Counted from the stretch's first letter, positions 42,945 through 51,903 are shown. The stretch is DNA of 64,000 nt from Rhodospirillales bacterium (GCA_020638175.1 JACKJA010000002.1:1054001-1118000), one strand, 5' to 3'. Translations and numbers: made by a program. Notes: generated by a model not told the origin, from the sequence alone.

Positions 42945-45900
42945 ATGATATCCTTACCGGGGAGAAAGAATATCTCCTTGAACATCAGAGACTTCGGGAC
43001 GGATCAGTTGAAATCAGTGATCAAACTTTTTGTGATGGCGGGATTGTTATGGCTGCTGACGGGGGCGGGGGCTTACGCTGCCGGTGTCCCTGTGCGCGCG
43101 GGCGAACATGATGATTATTCCCGTCTGGTGTTTGACTGGCAAAAACCGGCCCCCTACGAGCTGAAAAAAGAAGGAGCGGACACGCTTGTTCTTGTGTTTT
43201 CCGCGGCGTCCGATATCGCGGTTGAATCACTGGATGTTGATAAAATTAAAAACCTGAGCAAGGTCAGCGATTCTGTAGAAGGCAGCAAAACGTTTGTGCG
43301 CATGACGATCCCGGCGGATAGCCGTTATCGTCACTTTACGATGGGAAACCGGGTGATTGTCGACATATACGATCCACCGGGATCCGCAAAGCCGAAAAAA
43401 CAGGCCGCGCCAGCCAAAAAAACGCCGCCGCCCGAACCGGAGAGCGTGAAGAAAAAGCCGCAAGACGAGCCGGAAAAGATGACCGCCGCGCACCCGGAAG
43501 AGCCGGATGAAGAGGAGCTATCACCCGAAATGCCGGCAATTCCGGCGGATAACGTCATTGTTGATGAGTTGAAAGCGCCGTCCGCCCATGCGGAACTGGA
43601 AAAGGCCAAAGCCGATCTGGAATCCTACCTGTTTACCATGACGTTGACCGAAAACACCGGGATGGCGGCCTTTTCCCGTGCAGGGGCGCTCTGGATGGTG
43701 TTTGACCGCGCCGGTATTAACGTCATGCCGCAAATTTCCGGTCCGCGCTCTGAAATGTTTGGCGATTTTGAAAAAGTTCCGATGAAGGGCGGCACGGCTT
43801 TTCGTTTAAAGCTGCCCGAAGAGACGCGGGCTTGGCATATGTATGGTGAGGGCGGCGGTCTGGTCTGGCGGGTTGTTCTGACCAAAACCGAACGCAAAAC
43901 CAGTCCGGTCGAACCCGAACGCTCTTTCATACGTGAAGATGAAATCTGGGGTGGCACCCTGACATGGCCGCTACAACGGGCGCGGGATTTGCTCGAACTG
44001 CGTGATCCGACGGTGGGGGATACGATTAAACTGGTAACGGTGAGCGATGCGGGGCAGTTTACCGGACAAGCCTATGATTTTGTCGAGTTCAACGTTTTGC
44101 CCTCTATGGTCGGTATGGCTTTGCTGCCAAAGGTCGACGATCTGGAAATCATGCCCGGCGGCGGGGTGAAGATGACCCGTCCCGGCGGTCTGGCGATATC
44201 GCGAGCCAGAGATATCAGCCGTCACCAGATGCGTGAGGAAATCGTCGATAACAATATCGGCCAGATTATGAAACCGGCCGAGAACGTCCGGCGTATTTTT
44301 GATTTTGACCGCTGGATGCTGGGGGGGCTAAACGCGCTTGATGAAAATCAGGCCATTTTGCTTTCGGGAATGGCGGCCAAGGATACCAATGGCCGGGTGC
44401 AGGATCTGTTAACGCTGGCCAAGATTAACGTCGCCAACGACCGGGGACAGGAAGCTGTCGGCTTTTTGCGCTATGCCGCCCAGGAAATGCCGGAAATTAT
44501 AAAATCACCTGAATATCTGGCCTTACGCGGCGCGGCTTTTGCGCTGGCCGGTAAATACGAAATGGCCTTTCGTGATTTGATGCGGCCGGTCTTGATGGAG
44601 TATGGCGAACTGGATTATTGGCGGGCCTACACGCTGGCCTGGCTGGAGGACTGGAATCAGGCCGAAAAAATACTGCCCCAGACATTTGGCATTATTCTGG
44701 AATATCCCAAGGCGCTACAGGAAAAACTCGGATTAAAACTGGCGGAAATCGAATTGCGCTCGGCAAATGTCGATACTGCGGAAGCGGTGCTGGCCGTATT
44801 GCATAAGGAAGAAGAGAAGCTGCGGCCCAGCACGGTCGCGGGCTTGAAGTACCTGAAAGGAGAAGCGCACCGGCAAAGCGGTGAATACGATCAGGCGCGG
44901 AAATGGTGGGAACCTCTGGCCAAGGGTAACGACGACCTTTACCGGGTAAAGGCGGGGTTGGCCCTGACCATCATGGCGATGCAGGACGAAAAATTCGACC
45001 AGCATGAAGAAGCAATCAACCGGCTGGAAGGGTTGCGTTATGCCTGGCGCGGCGATGAACTGGAAGCGAAAATCAATTTTGTGCTGGGCCAGCTTTACCT
45101 GAAATCCCGGCGTTACCTGAAGGGGCTGGGGATTTTGCGCGAGGCCGCTGCCATGAGCCCGCAGTCGGATATTGGCCGCGAAATTACGGCCTATATGAAA
45201 TCATATTTTCAGGACCTTTTGTTGAATGATGAGGAAATTGCGCCTCTGGATGCGGCGGCGGTTTATGAAGAGTTTATCGAGCTGACCCCGGATGGTGATA
45301 CAGGCAATAAACTGATTCAAAAACTGTCCGAACGGCTGGTGGAGGCCGATCTTCTGGGGCGGGCAGCGGCCATGTTGCAGCATCAGGTTGATTTCCGTTT
45401 GCAGGGGGCTGAAAAAGCAGCGGTCGCCAAACGTCTGGCCGCGATTTACCTGCTCGACAAGGAACCCAAAAAAGCCATCAAGGCGATTGATGCGGCCATT
45501 CCGTATCATGAGGCATCGACCGACGAAGGCAAAGATGTCGCCCTCGAGGAGTTAGGGCTTTTGCGGGCGCGGGCTTATTCACAGCTCGGTCGGACGGAAG
45601 AGGCCATTGCCTTGTTGAATGATTATGATCCTGACCCCAAAGTGAACAGTATGCGGGCAGATCTGGCTTGGAGAGCAGGCTTATGGGAAGATGCGGCCGA
45701 AGCCTTGCAGGATTTGATTATCGACGAGGCGCTTGATCCGGGGCGTCCCCTGACCAACAAACAGGCCGACCTGATCCTGAACCGGGCGGTGGCGCTGAAC
45801 CTGTCCGGGAACCGGGTGGCGCTGGCGAATATCCGCAAACGCTATGATGACGCCATGAAAAAGACGCCGCGTGGACGCCTGTTTGATGTGGTTACGCGGG

Positions 45901-46004
45901 CCCGCAATACCAGTATGCTGGCGGACAAGGATACGATCAACGAACTGGTATCCGAAGTCGATATCTTTCAGGATTTTCTGGAGAGCTACCGCGACAGCCA
46001 GTAA
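42945..46004 (+). CDS. Large TPR protein with N-terminal AMIN-like domain
   Basis: 1019 residues. A membrane or signal segment (VIKLFVMAGLLWLLTGAGAY, about 26-45), an AMIN-like beta domain (about 48-150: GEHDDYSRLVFDWQKPAPYE then RYRHFTMGNRVIVDIYDPPG), a Pro/Lys/Glu-rich linker (about 150-210), a beta-rich middle, and from about 480 onward many TPR-type helix pairs (ALAGKYEMAFRDLMRPVLME, YLKGEAHRQSGEYDQARKWW). It follows motB by nine bases, so a periplasmic scaffold role at the stator is plausible. Tail to tail with fliP. Confidence 0.7.
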   Translation: MISLPGRKNISLNIRDFGTDQLKSVIKLFVMAGLLWLLTGAGAYAAGVPVRAGEHDDYSRLVFDWQKPAPYELKKEGADTLVLVFSAASDIAVESLDVDKIKNLSKVSDSVEGSKTFVRMTIPADSRYRHFTMGNRVIVDIYDPPGSAKPKKQAAPAKKTPPPEPESVKKKPQDEPEKMTAAHPEEPDEEELSPEMPAIPADNVIVDELKAPSAHAELEKAKADLESYLFTMTLTENTGMAAFSRAGALWMVFDRAGINVMPQISGPRSEMFGDFEKVPMKGGTAFRLKLPEETRAWHMYGEGGGLVWRVVLTKTERKTSPVEPERSFIREDEIWGGTLTWPLQRARDLLELRDPTVGDTIKLVTVSDAGQFTGQAYDFVEFNVLPSMVGMALLPKVDDLEIMPGGGVKMTRPGGLAISRARDISRHQMREEIVDNNIGQIMKPAENVRRIFDFDRWMLGGLNALDENQAILLSGMAAKDTNGRVQDLLTLAKINVANDRGQEAVGFLRYAAQEMPEIIKSPEYLALRGAAFALAGKYEMAFRDLMRPVLMEYGELDYWRAYTLAWLEDWNQAEKILPQTFGIILEYPKALQEKLGLKLAEIELRSANVDTAEAVLAVLHKEEEKLRPSTVAGLKYLKGEAHRQSGEYDQARKWWEPLAKGNDDLYRVKAGLALTIMAMQDEKFDQHEEAINRLEGLRYAWRGDELEAKINFVLGQLYLKSRRYLKGLGILREAAAMSPQSDIGREITAYMKSYFQDLLLNDEEIAPLDAAAVYEEFIELTPDGDTGNKLIQKLSERLVEADLLGRAAAMLQHQVDFRLQGAEKAAVAKRLAAIYLLDKEPKKAIKAIDAAIPYHEASTDEGKDVALEELGLLRARAYSQLGRTEEAIALLNDYDPDPKVNSMRADLAWRAGLWEDAAEALQDLIIDEALDPGRPLTNKQADLILNRAVALNLSGNRVALANIRKRYDDAMKKTPRGRLFDVVTRARNTSMLADKDTINELVSEVDIFQDFLESYRDSQ

Positions 46005-46010
46005 GTGGTT

Positions 46011-46799
46011 CTAAGTCGCAAAGCTTTGGATCAGCGATCCGGAAATCAAATGCCACCCGTCGACCAGCACAAAAAAGATGATCTTAAAGGGCAGGGAGAT
46101 CATCACCGGCGGCAGCATCATCATCCCCATGGACATCAGGATCGAGGCCGTAACCATGTCGATAATCAAAAACGGCAGGAACAGCATAAAACCGATTTCA
46201 AAGGCCCGCCGCAATTCCGATATCATGAAAGAGGGGATCAGGATATGCAGCGGAATGGCTTCCGGGGTTTCAAACGGCCCGGCTTCCGACAGCTCTGTAA
46301 ACAGGATCAGATCGTCTTGCCGCGCATGTTTGAGCATAAATTCCCGAAAAGGGTTTATGGAACGCTCAAACGCCGTCATTTCGTCGATTTCCTCGTTAAT
46401 CAGGGGCGCAATGCCCTGCTCATAGGACTTTTGCAACGTCGGGGACATAATGAAAAACGTCAGGAACAACGCCAGCGAAATCATCACCGTATTCGGCGGA
46501 GTTTGCTGAATACCGATCGCGGTCCGCAGGAAAGACAAAACCACGACAATCCGGGTAAATGAGGTCATCATGATAAGAATCGATGGTGCCAGTGACAAAA
46601 TCGTCATCAGGGCAACCAGTTGAATCACCCGTCCGGTCATGGTGCCGTTTTCCCCTTCGGCGCCAAAATCAAGTGTGACGCTCTGGGCGTACGCATCAGG
46701 GGCACACAGGAAAACAGCGGCGAGGGTCAGAAAGCCGAGCAGGGCGGGCAAAACGAACCCTTTTTCGGAAAGACGAAATTTATGACGCGCTGTTTTCAT
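46011..46799 (-). CDS. fliP: Flagellar export gate protein FliP
   Basis: Core of the export gate with FliQ and FliR. About 262 residues from the ATG at 46797-46799 (AGGA six bases ahead); a signal peptide (FVLPALLGFLTLAAVFLCAP) and four membrane helices follow. Family segments: TSFTRIVVVLSFLRTAIGIQ, QTPPNTVMISLALFLTFFIM and LHILIPSFMISELRRAFEIG. It overlaps the end of fliO by about 20 bases. Confidence 0.96.
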   Translation of the reverse strand: MKTARHKFRLSEKGFVLPALLGFLTLAAVFLCAPDAYAQSVTLDFGAEGENGTMTGRVIQLVALMTILSLAPSILIMMTSFTRIVVVLSFLRTAIGIQQTPPNTVMISLALFLTFFIMSPTLQKSYEQGIAPLINEEIDEMTAFERSINPFREFMLKHARQDDLILFTELSEAGPFETPEAIPLHILIPSFMISELRRAFEIGFMLFLPFLIIDMVTASILMSMGMMMLPPVMISLPFKIIFFVLVDGWHLISGSLIQSFAT

Positions 46800-47100
46800 T
46801 GTTTTCCTGTTTGTTGGAGACTTCATCCTGCCGCGATTCTATGCCGCTTTCAACAACGGTTTCGCCATTGCTCCCAAGGATAATCAGGTGCTCGCGGTCA
46901 TCCCTCTGGATCAAAAACAGCCGCCGCCGATGGTCGAGCGCCATTGTTTCGACGATTTTAAGCCTGCGCTTGCCGGGGCCTGTGATCGGTGCGCCGTGGC
47001 CGAATTTGCGCATGACCAGCGCCAGCCCGCCCATCAGCCCCAGTACAAACAGCATGGCGGCGGCGAAACGAAGAACAGAGGTCAGGGAGATAAGTTCCAT
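46780..47100 (-). CDS. fliO: Flagellar biosynthesis protein FliO
   Basis: Small single-pass membrane protein that helps FliP assemble. 106 residues with one helix (VLRFAAAMLFVLGLMGGLAL), then the beta-rich FliO core KRRLKIVETMALDHRRRLFL and REHLIILGSNGETVVESGIE. The tail is Asn/Glu-rich and overlaps fliP. The length and order are usual. Confidence 0.88.
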   Translation of the reverse strand: MELISLTSVLRFAAAMLFVLGLMGGLALVMRKFGHGAPITGPGKRRLKIVETMALDHRRRLFLIQRDDREHLIILGSNGETVVESGIESRQDEVSNKQENNENSAS

Positions 47101-47103
47101 GGC

Positions 47104-47373
47104 TTACTTTTTATTGTCCTGCGTTGTTCGGGCCTGATAGTACTCCAGTTCCCGCGCCAGATCGTCCAGCCGCGCGACCATGGTGCCGAGCAAATCTTCA
47201 ATCTGCGGGGCGATCTGTGGCCCGGCGCCCTGAATATCGTCGGACAGGGACGCCACGGCATCCTCCATGTCCCGTATATCAACCAGCTCGTTACTACGGA
47301 CACGGGCAATGACATCATCAATAAAGTCGATCTGCGCTTTAAGGCTGTCTTGGAGTTCCTGCGCGGTTTTCAT
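47104..47373 (-). CDS. Small unknown protein in the fliO-fliP unit
   Basis: 89 residues, acidic, mostly helical (MKTAQELQDSLKAQIDFIDD, then DLLGTMVARLDDLARELEYY). No family is recognised. It lies between an FhlB-like gene and fliO, three bases from fliO, so it is probably translated with them. The pattern would suit a small export chaperone, but there is no direct support. Confidence 0.55.
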   Translation of the reverse strand: MKTAQELQDSLKAQIDFIDDVIARVRSNELVDIRDMEDAVASLSDDIQGAGPQIAPQIEDLLGTMVARLDDLARELEYYQARTTQDNKK

Positions 47374-47393
47374 ATCAGGATCTATCCTTTCGC

Positions 47394-47762
47394 TTATCCA
47401 TCCATAGCACTGTCGATCACCGCGTCAAAGGGATTTGACATGCCGTTGGCCCGATAGACATAGGATAAAATTTCGGCGACAGCCATAAAAGCCTCGGAGG
47501 GAATAGGGCTGTCCAGCTCTATCGTGGCCAGCATTTCGGCCAGATCGCTGTCTTCCCGGACCTTGATTCCGTTCTCAAAGGCGAGCTGCAGAATTTGCTC
47601 GGCAATTTTTCCCCGTCCGGCGGCGGTAATCAGCGGCACTTCACCGCGATCACTGCCGTCCTTGAGGGCAACGGCAGTGGCGCGTTTTGATTTTTTCTTT
47701 ATATTCAAAGGGGTTAGTGGTTCCGTATTTCCCGCTTCTCGCCCATCGTCATATTCATCCAT
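47394..47762 (-). CDS. FlhB C-terminal-like protein (FhlB/FlhX type)
   Basis: About 122 residues from the ATG at 47760-47762. It resembles only the cytoplasmic C-terminal domain of FlhB: AVALKDGSDRGEVPLITAAG, RGKIAEQILQLAFENGIKVR and AFMAVAEILSYVYRANG. The autocleavage motif NPTH is absent. Full flhB is at 50761. Stand-alone proteins of this kind are known as FhlB or FlhX. The frame is open upstream, but that part overlaps flgB and its promoter. First gene of the minus-strand unit with fliO and fliP. Confidence 0.85.
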   Translation of the reverse strand: MDEYDDGREAGNTEPLTPLNIKKKSKRATAVALKDGSDRGEVPLITAAGRGKIAEQILQLAFENGIKVREDSDLAEMLATIELDSPIPSEAFMAVAEILSYVYRANGMSNPFDAVIDSAMDG

Positions 47763-47765
47763 ATT

Positions 47766-47781
47766 TGGCACGCTTCCTGCA
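47766..47781 (+). promoter_or_regulatory. Sigma-54 promoter for the flgB operon
   Basis: TGGCACGCTTCCTGCA has a perfect TGGCAC, GG-N10-GC spacing and CTGCA at the -12. The predicted start of transcription is about 47792, 39 bases before the flgB ATG. Confidence 0.85.
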
Positions 47782-47830
47782 AATTCATCTTGTGGTGGGT
47801 TAAAGCTACACAAAAACAAGATGAAAAGCC

Positions 47831-48241
47831 ATGACAACACAAAACATCGGATTAATGAAGGCTCTGGCCGCAAAAATGGACTATCTGGACCAGCGCCAGA
47901 ATGTTTTGTCCCAGAATATCGCCAACTCTGACACGCCGTCTTACCAGCCGAAAGACTTGCTGCCGGTTGATTTTGGGACGGTCTTGAAAAGAGTGACGAA
48001 GGAAAACGCCGTGCGCCCGGAAACGACCAACGCCATGCACATGCCGTCGCCGGGCAAAATTGCCGATCCGAAAAACCGCGCCCAGAAAGAAGTGTACGAA
48101 GTCGCCCCGGCAGAAAATGCCGTGATTATCGAGGAGCAAATGCTCAAAGCTTCGAAAAATATGATGGATTATAATTTGATGACCAGCCTGTACCAGAAAA
48201 ACGTCGGCATGTTGCGCACGGCGCTGGGCCGCGGGCAATAG
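47831..48241 (+). CDS. flgB: Proximal rod protein FlgB
   Basis: Proximal rod protein. 136 residues: MTTQNIGLMKALAAKMDYLD, QRQNVLSQNIANSDTPSYQP and the C-terminal LKASKNMMDYNLMTSLYQKN, all typical. First gene of flgB-flgC-fliE, behind a clear sigma-54 promoter. Confidence 0.96.
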   Translation: MTTQNIGLMKALAAKMDYLDQRQNVLSQNIANSDTPSYQPKDLLPVDFGTVLKRVTKENAVRPETTNAMHMPSPGKIADPKNRAQKEVYEVAPAENAVIIEEQMLKASKNMMDYNLMTSLYQKNVGMLRTALGRGQ

Positions 48242-48263
48242 GAAATAGGGAAGGATAAAGATC

Positions 48264-48680
48264 ATGTCTGAGTTATTTGGAGCCATGGGAATTTCCGCGC
48301 ACGGGATGAAAGCGCAAAGCACCCGTATCCGGGTTTTGTCTGAAAACCTTGCCAACGCCGACACCGCGGCGCCGACCCCGGATGAAAATCCCTACACAAG
48401 GCAAAAAATCACCTTTAAAAATGAACTGGACCGCAGCCTCGGCTACAGAACTGTCGGCGTTGATAAAATTTATCAGGACACCGAGGAAGACTATCCGGTC
48501 AAATACATGCCCGACCATCCGGGGGCGGATGAAAACGGCTATGTGAAAATGCCGAACGTGAATTCTCTGATCGAAATCATGGACATGAAAGAGGCTCAGC
48601 GTTCCTACGAAGCCAACCTGTCGATGATCGAACAGAGCCGAACGATGATCTTGCAAACGATTGACCTTTTACGGCGCTAG
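48264..48680 (+). CDS. flgC: Proximal rod protein FlgC
   Basis: Proximal rod protein. 138 residues: MGISAHGMKAQSTRIRVLSE, NLANADTAAPTPDENPYTRQ and the C-terminal NVNSLIEIMDMKEAQRSYEA. AAGGA precedes the ATG. Follows flgB by 22 bases. Confidence 0.96.
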   Translation: MSELFGAMGISAHGMKAQSTRIRVLSENLANADTAAPTPDENPYTRQKITFKNELDRSLGYRTVGVDKIYQDTEEDYPVKYMPDHPGADENGYVKMPNVNSLIEIMDMKEAQRSYEANLSMIEQSRTMILQTIDLLRR

Positions 48681-48718
48681 TCAGATGCGCTATAGTAAAA
48701 CGATAAGGAGTTTAACCA

Positions 48719-49030
48719 ATGCCCGCAGATCCGATTAATCCCGCCCTGGCCGCCGGCGCCTATGCCAACACCCAGAAAGCCGCGCAAATGCCGGGGATCG
48801 CAAGCAATGAGGGACCGTCTTTTGGCGATCTGGTGAAAAAAGCCGCGACCGATTCGGTGGAAACCATGCGTGCCGGGGAAAAGGCGTCCGCCGACGCCGT
48901 GACCGGTAAAGCCAATCTGACGGATGTGGTACAGGCTGTCACCGATGCTGAACTGACCCTGCAAACCGTTGTGGCTCTGCGTGATAAAATGCTGAACGCC
49001 TATCAGGAAATCATGCGGATGCCGATTTAG
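48719..49030 (+). CDS. fliE: Hook-basal body adaptor FliE
   Basis: Joins the MS-ring to the rod. 103 residues: SFGDLVKKAATDSVETMRAG, ADAVTGKANLTDVVQAVTDA and ELTLQTVVALRDKMLNAYQE with the IMRMPI end. The stop overlaps the convergent unknown gene by four bases. Confidence 0.95.
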   Translation: MPADPINPALAAGAYANTQKAAQMPGIASNEGPSFGDLVKKAATDSVETMRAGEKASADAVTGKANLTDVVQAVTDAELTLQTVVALRDKMLNAYQEIMRMPI

Positions 49031-49578
49031 GGCTGAGGATTGAACAGCCCGACAGATTTTCCCTTTTGAATGACATCGACAAGCTGCCCGTTTGGGGTCG
49101 CCGTGGCAATCTTGATTCCGGCTTCTAATTCCTGAGGCAGGCCTTTGAATTGTTCATGTAAAACAGGCGCGAGGTCAGCCGGAATTTCTGAGAAGGCAAG
49201 TTGTAAGGTCGTCCTGACATTCTCATTCCCGTTTTCTGATACACTATGTGCTAACTTTTCTAAAACCTCTCTGCCGTCATCACTGGCGACAACCTCAATG
49301 GAAAAAATCTGGCGTGGTCCATCATTTTCCAGCGTAGAATCAATAGTTAGATCGTGATCGCCGGAGGACAGTCCTTCCAGCGCAGTTCTCGCCGTCATGC
49401 CGATTGCCTTGGCGTCTCTGCCAATAAAAGAGAACCCAAATGAAACTGGTGCGTGTGGTGCTTTTGCATCAATCGTTTTACGCATGCCGTCCAGAACGGA
49501 AATGGCGCCCTCACGATTAGCGAGCTGAATGCCGCCCTCGGATTTATTCAATGCATTATAAACATCATTCAAAGCCAT
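49027..49578 (-). CDS. Unknown protein between fliE and fliQ
   Basis: 183 residues, soluble, no signal peptide and no recognised domain. It has a mixed helix/strand pattern with AKAIGMTARTALEGLSSGDH, LENDGPRQIFSIEVVASDDG and FSEIPADLAPVLHEQFKGLP. It is encoded against the direction of the flanking flgB-flgC-fliE and fliQ-fliR-flhB genes and breaks an order that is usually continuous. GGAGATATC lies just before the ATG. Probably expressed, but no function can be offered. Confidence 0.6.
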   Translation of the reverse strand: MALNDVYNALNKSEGGIQLANREGAISVLDGMRKTIDAKAPHAPVSFGFSFIGRDAKAIGMTARTALEGLSSGDHDLTIDSTLENDGPRQIFSIEVVASDDGREVLEKLAHSVSENGNENVRTTLQLAFSEIPADLAPVLHEQFKGLPQELEAGIKIATATPNGQLVDVIQKGKSVGLFNPQP

Positions 49579-49701
49579 GGTCTGATATCTCCTGTTGGTT
49601 CATGTTGAAAATAAAGCATTTGGCTTAATAAACCATGAAAATTGGGGGCGTTTACAAGCCTCGCCTGTACAGGGCTAAAAATGCGCTATACACTGTTCCA
49701 C

Positions 49702-49968
49702 ATGAATCAGACGGAAATCATAGAAACAGTCCGTGAAGCGATTTTGATCGCGATCCAGCTCAGCGCGCCGGTAATGATCGTCGGGCTGATTGTTGGTGTA
49801 ACGATTGCGCTGTTTCAGGCTTTGACCCAGATTCAGGAAATCACATTGGTCTTTGTGCCGAAAATCATCGCCATTTTTTTGGCGATTTTCGTTTTTTTCG
49901 GTGGCTTTGCCACAACCCTGATTGCCTTCATGGAAACGCTTGCCGACCGGATGATCGGATTGGGGTAG
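49702..49968 (+). CDS. fliQ: Flagellar export gate protein FliQ
   Basis: Two-helix export gate subunit. 88 residues from the ATG at 49702: MNQTEIIETVREAILIAIQL, VGLIVGVTIALFQALTQIQE and TLVFVPKIIAIFLAIFVFFG. An ATG 21 bases earlier is better spaced from AGGG but would add residues that the family lacks. It is followed by fliR after four bases. Confidence 0.94.
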   Translation: MNQTEIIETVREAILIAIQLSAPVMIVGLIVGVTIALFQALTQIQEITLVFVPKIIAIFLAIFVFFGGFATTLIAFMETLADRMIGLG

Positions 49969-49972
49969 GGCG

Positions 49973-50746
49973 ATGGAAACCCTGCAAACGTTCATCACGA
50001 CCGGCGTTTTTGCCTTTATCCTGACCTTTGTGCGGATCGGCACGGCGGCGACGATTATGCCGGGCATCGGGGACAGCTTCACCCCGGCCAATATCCGGCT
50101 TTATATCGCACTGGGGTTGTCGCTGGTTCTGGCGCCGCTGGTAGCGCCGATGCTGCCCGACCCGATTCCGCAAGGACCGCTTTTGTTTATCCTGATTACC
50201 ATGGAATTTATCATTGGCCTGTTCATCGGAACGGTGGCGCGGGTTTTTATGGCGGCGCTGGATGTGGCCGGTATGGTGATATCCATGGCATCCGGTCTGG
50301 GGAACGCCCAGCTTTTCAACCCCGGATTTTCGGCGCAAGGCTCGTTGATCGGGGCCTTTTTGTCTGTGACGGGGGTGATTTTGCTGTTTGCCACCAACCT
50401 GCATCAGGTTTTGTTTTTTGGCCTGATCGGCAGTTATGAGATGTTCCCGGTGGGGGCCATCCCGGATACGGGCTCCATGGCTGAAATGATGTCGAAAGCG
50501 GTGAGTGCTGCTTTTATGATCGGGGTCCAGATTGCCGCGCCGTTTTTGATCGTCGCATTGCTGGTTTATATCGGCATGGGGATTTTGTCTCGCCTGATGC
50601 CGCAGGTACAGGTGTTTTTGCTGGCACTGCCGCTCCAGATTTTATTGTCGTTTATAACGCTGTCGCTGACCATATCGGCGGGGATGCTGTTTTTCCTGAG
50701 CAAATTCGAAGAAGGCATGATCTTTTTCCTCAGCAGCGCACATTAG
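49973..50746 (+). CDS. fliR: Flagellar export gate protein FliR
   Basis: Export gate membrane protein. 257 residues with at least six membrane segments; family pieces are FVRIGTAATIMPGIGDSFTP, ANIRLYIALGLSLVLAPLVA, and AAPFLIVALLVYIGMGILSR with LMPQVQVFLLALPLQILLSF. Between fliQ and flhB, the usual order. Confidence 0.95.
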   Translation: METLQTFITTGVFAFILTFVRIGTAATIMPGIGDSFTPANIRLYIALGLSLVLAPLVAPMLPDPIPQGPLLFILITMEFIIGLFIGTVARVFMAALDVAGMVISMASGLGNAQLFNPGFSAQGSLIGAFLSVTGVILLFATNLHQVLFFGLIGSYEMFPVGAIPDTGSMAEMMSKAVSAAFMIGVQIAAPFLIVALLVYIGMGILSRLMPQVQVFLLALPLQILLSFITLSLTISAGMLFFLSKFEEGMIFFLSSAH

Positions 50747-50760
50747 GGTAAAATAAAAGA

Positions 50761-51840
50761 ATGGCTGAAGGCGACCAGACACAGGACGATTCCCAGAAGA
50801 CCGAGGACCCCACCCCCAAACGGCTTGAGGAAGCCCGTAAAAAGGGGCAGGTTGCCATGTCGCGTGAGATGAACAACTGGATCATGCTCCTGACGGCGGC
50901 GATTTTGGTGGGGGCCGGCTCCAAAGCGATCATGGGCGCGCTGGGCAATCACATGCGGCTTTACATCGAACACGCTCACGACTTCCCGCAGGTGCCGGGG
51001 GGATTGTCCGTTGTTCTGGGACAGTCTTTCTGGCACGTGCTGGCGATCATAGCTTTGCCTTTGCTTGTGTTGATGGCGGCAGCCTTTGTCGGGCCATTCG
51101 CACAGGTCGGGCCGCTTTTTGCGCCCGAAGTGATTAAACCGGATCTAAGCAAGGTGTCTCCTATGAAAGGATTTCAGCGCCTGTTTTCATCGCGGGCGCT
51201 GATGGAGTTCGTCAAAGGTCTTTTGAAACTCGCTATTATTTCCGTGGTGGGGGTTATTCTTCTGTACCCGTTTTACGGCAGCATCGACCATTTCGTAGGC
51301 TTGCCGTTGATGACCGTTCTTGATGAAATGCTGAAACTGGTGATGCGCCTGATGGCCGGGGTTTTGGTGGTGCTTTTGGTGGTGGCCGTCATTGATCTCG
51401 TCTATCAGCGGACCGAGCATTATAAAAAAATGCGCATGACCAAACAGGAACTGAAAGACGAATACAAACAGGCCGAAGGTGACCCGCTGGTGAAATCAAA
51501 ACTGCGCCAGTTACGCCAGGAAAGAGCCCGCCAGCGCATGATGCAGGCTGTGCCGCAGGCCGATGTCGTTATTACCAACCCGACTCACTATGCCATTGCC
51601 CTGAAATATGATCCGGAGGAAATGGATGCGCCGCTCTGCGTTGCCAAGGGGGTGGATGAAGTGGCTCTGCGGATTCGGGAACTGGCGAAAGAAAGCAAGG
51701 TTTTGGTCTACGAAGCGCCGCCGCTGGCTCGCGCTTTATACGAAGTGGTTGAAATCGATCAGGTTATTCCCCCGGAACATTACAAGGCCGTGGCTGAAAT
51801 TATTTCCTATGTTTTCCGGTCCAAAGGAAAAATCCACTAG
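50761..51840 (+). CDS. flhB: Flagellar export switch protein FlhB
   Basis: Export apparatus protein that changes substrate class after hook completion. 359 residues: four membrane helices, then the cytoplasmic domain with the autocleavage motif NPTH at about 273-276 (VVITNPTHYAIALKYDPEEM) and the end AEIISYVFRSKGKIH. N-terminus SQKTEDPTPKRLEEARKKGQ is typical. It is followed 63 bases later by cckA on the same strand. Confidence 0.97.
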   Translation: MAEGDQTQDDSQKTEDPTPKRLEEARKKGQVAMSREMNNWIMLLTAAILVGAGSKAIMGALGNHMRLYIEHAHDFPQVPGGLSVVLGQSFWHVLAIIALPLLVLMAAAFVGPFAQVGPLFAPEVIKPDLSKVSPMKGFQRLFSSRALMEFVKGLLKLAIISVVGVILLYPFYGSIDHFVGLPLMTVLDEMLKLVMRLMAGVLVVLLVVAVIDLVYQRTEHYKKMRMTKQELKDEYKQAEGDPLVKSKLRQLRQERARQRMMQAVPQADVVITNPTHYAIALKYDPEEMDAPLCVAKGVDEVALRIRELAKESKVLVYEAPPLARALYEVVEIDQVIPPEHYKAVAEIISYVFRSKGKIH

Positions 51841-51903
51841 GACGAAAACCAAAATTGCCTATAACAGGCTGTCAATAACGATTTTCTGTGCTAAAACAGG
51901 ACT

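Noticed and set aside
46005..46562. Plus-strand open frame directly after the TPR gene
   Set aside because: Antisense to fliP and very rich in His, Arg and Gln, as the mirror of a membrane protein gene would be.
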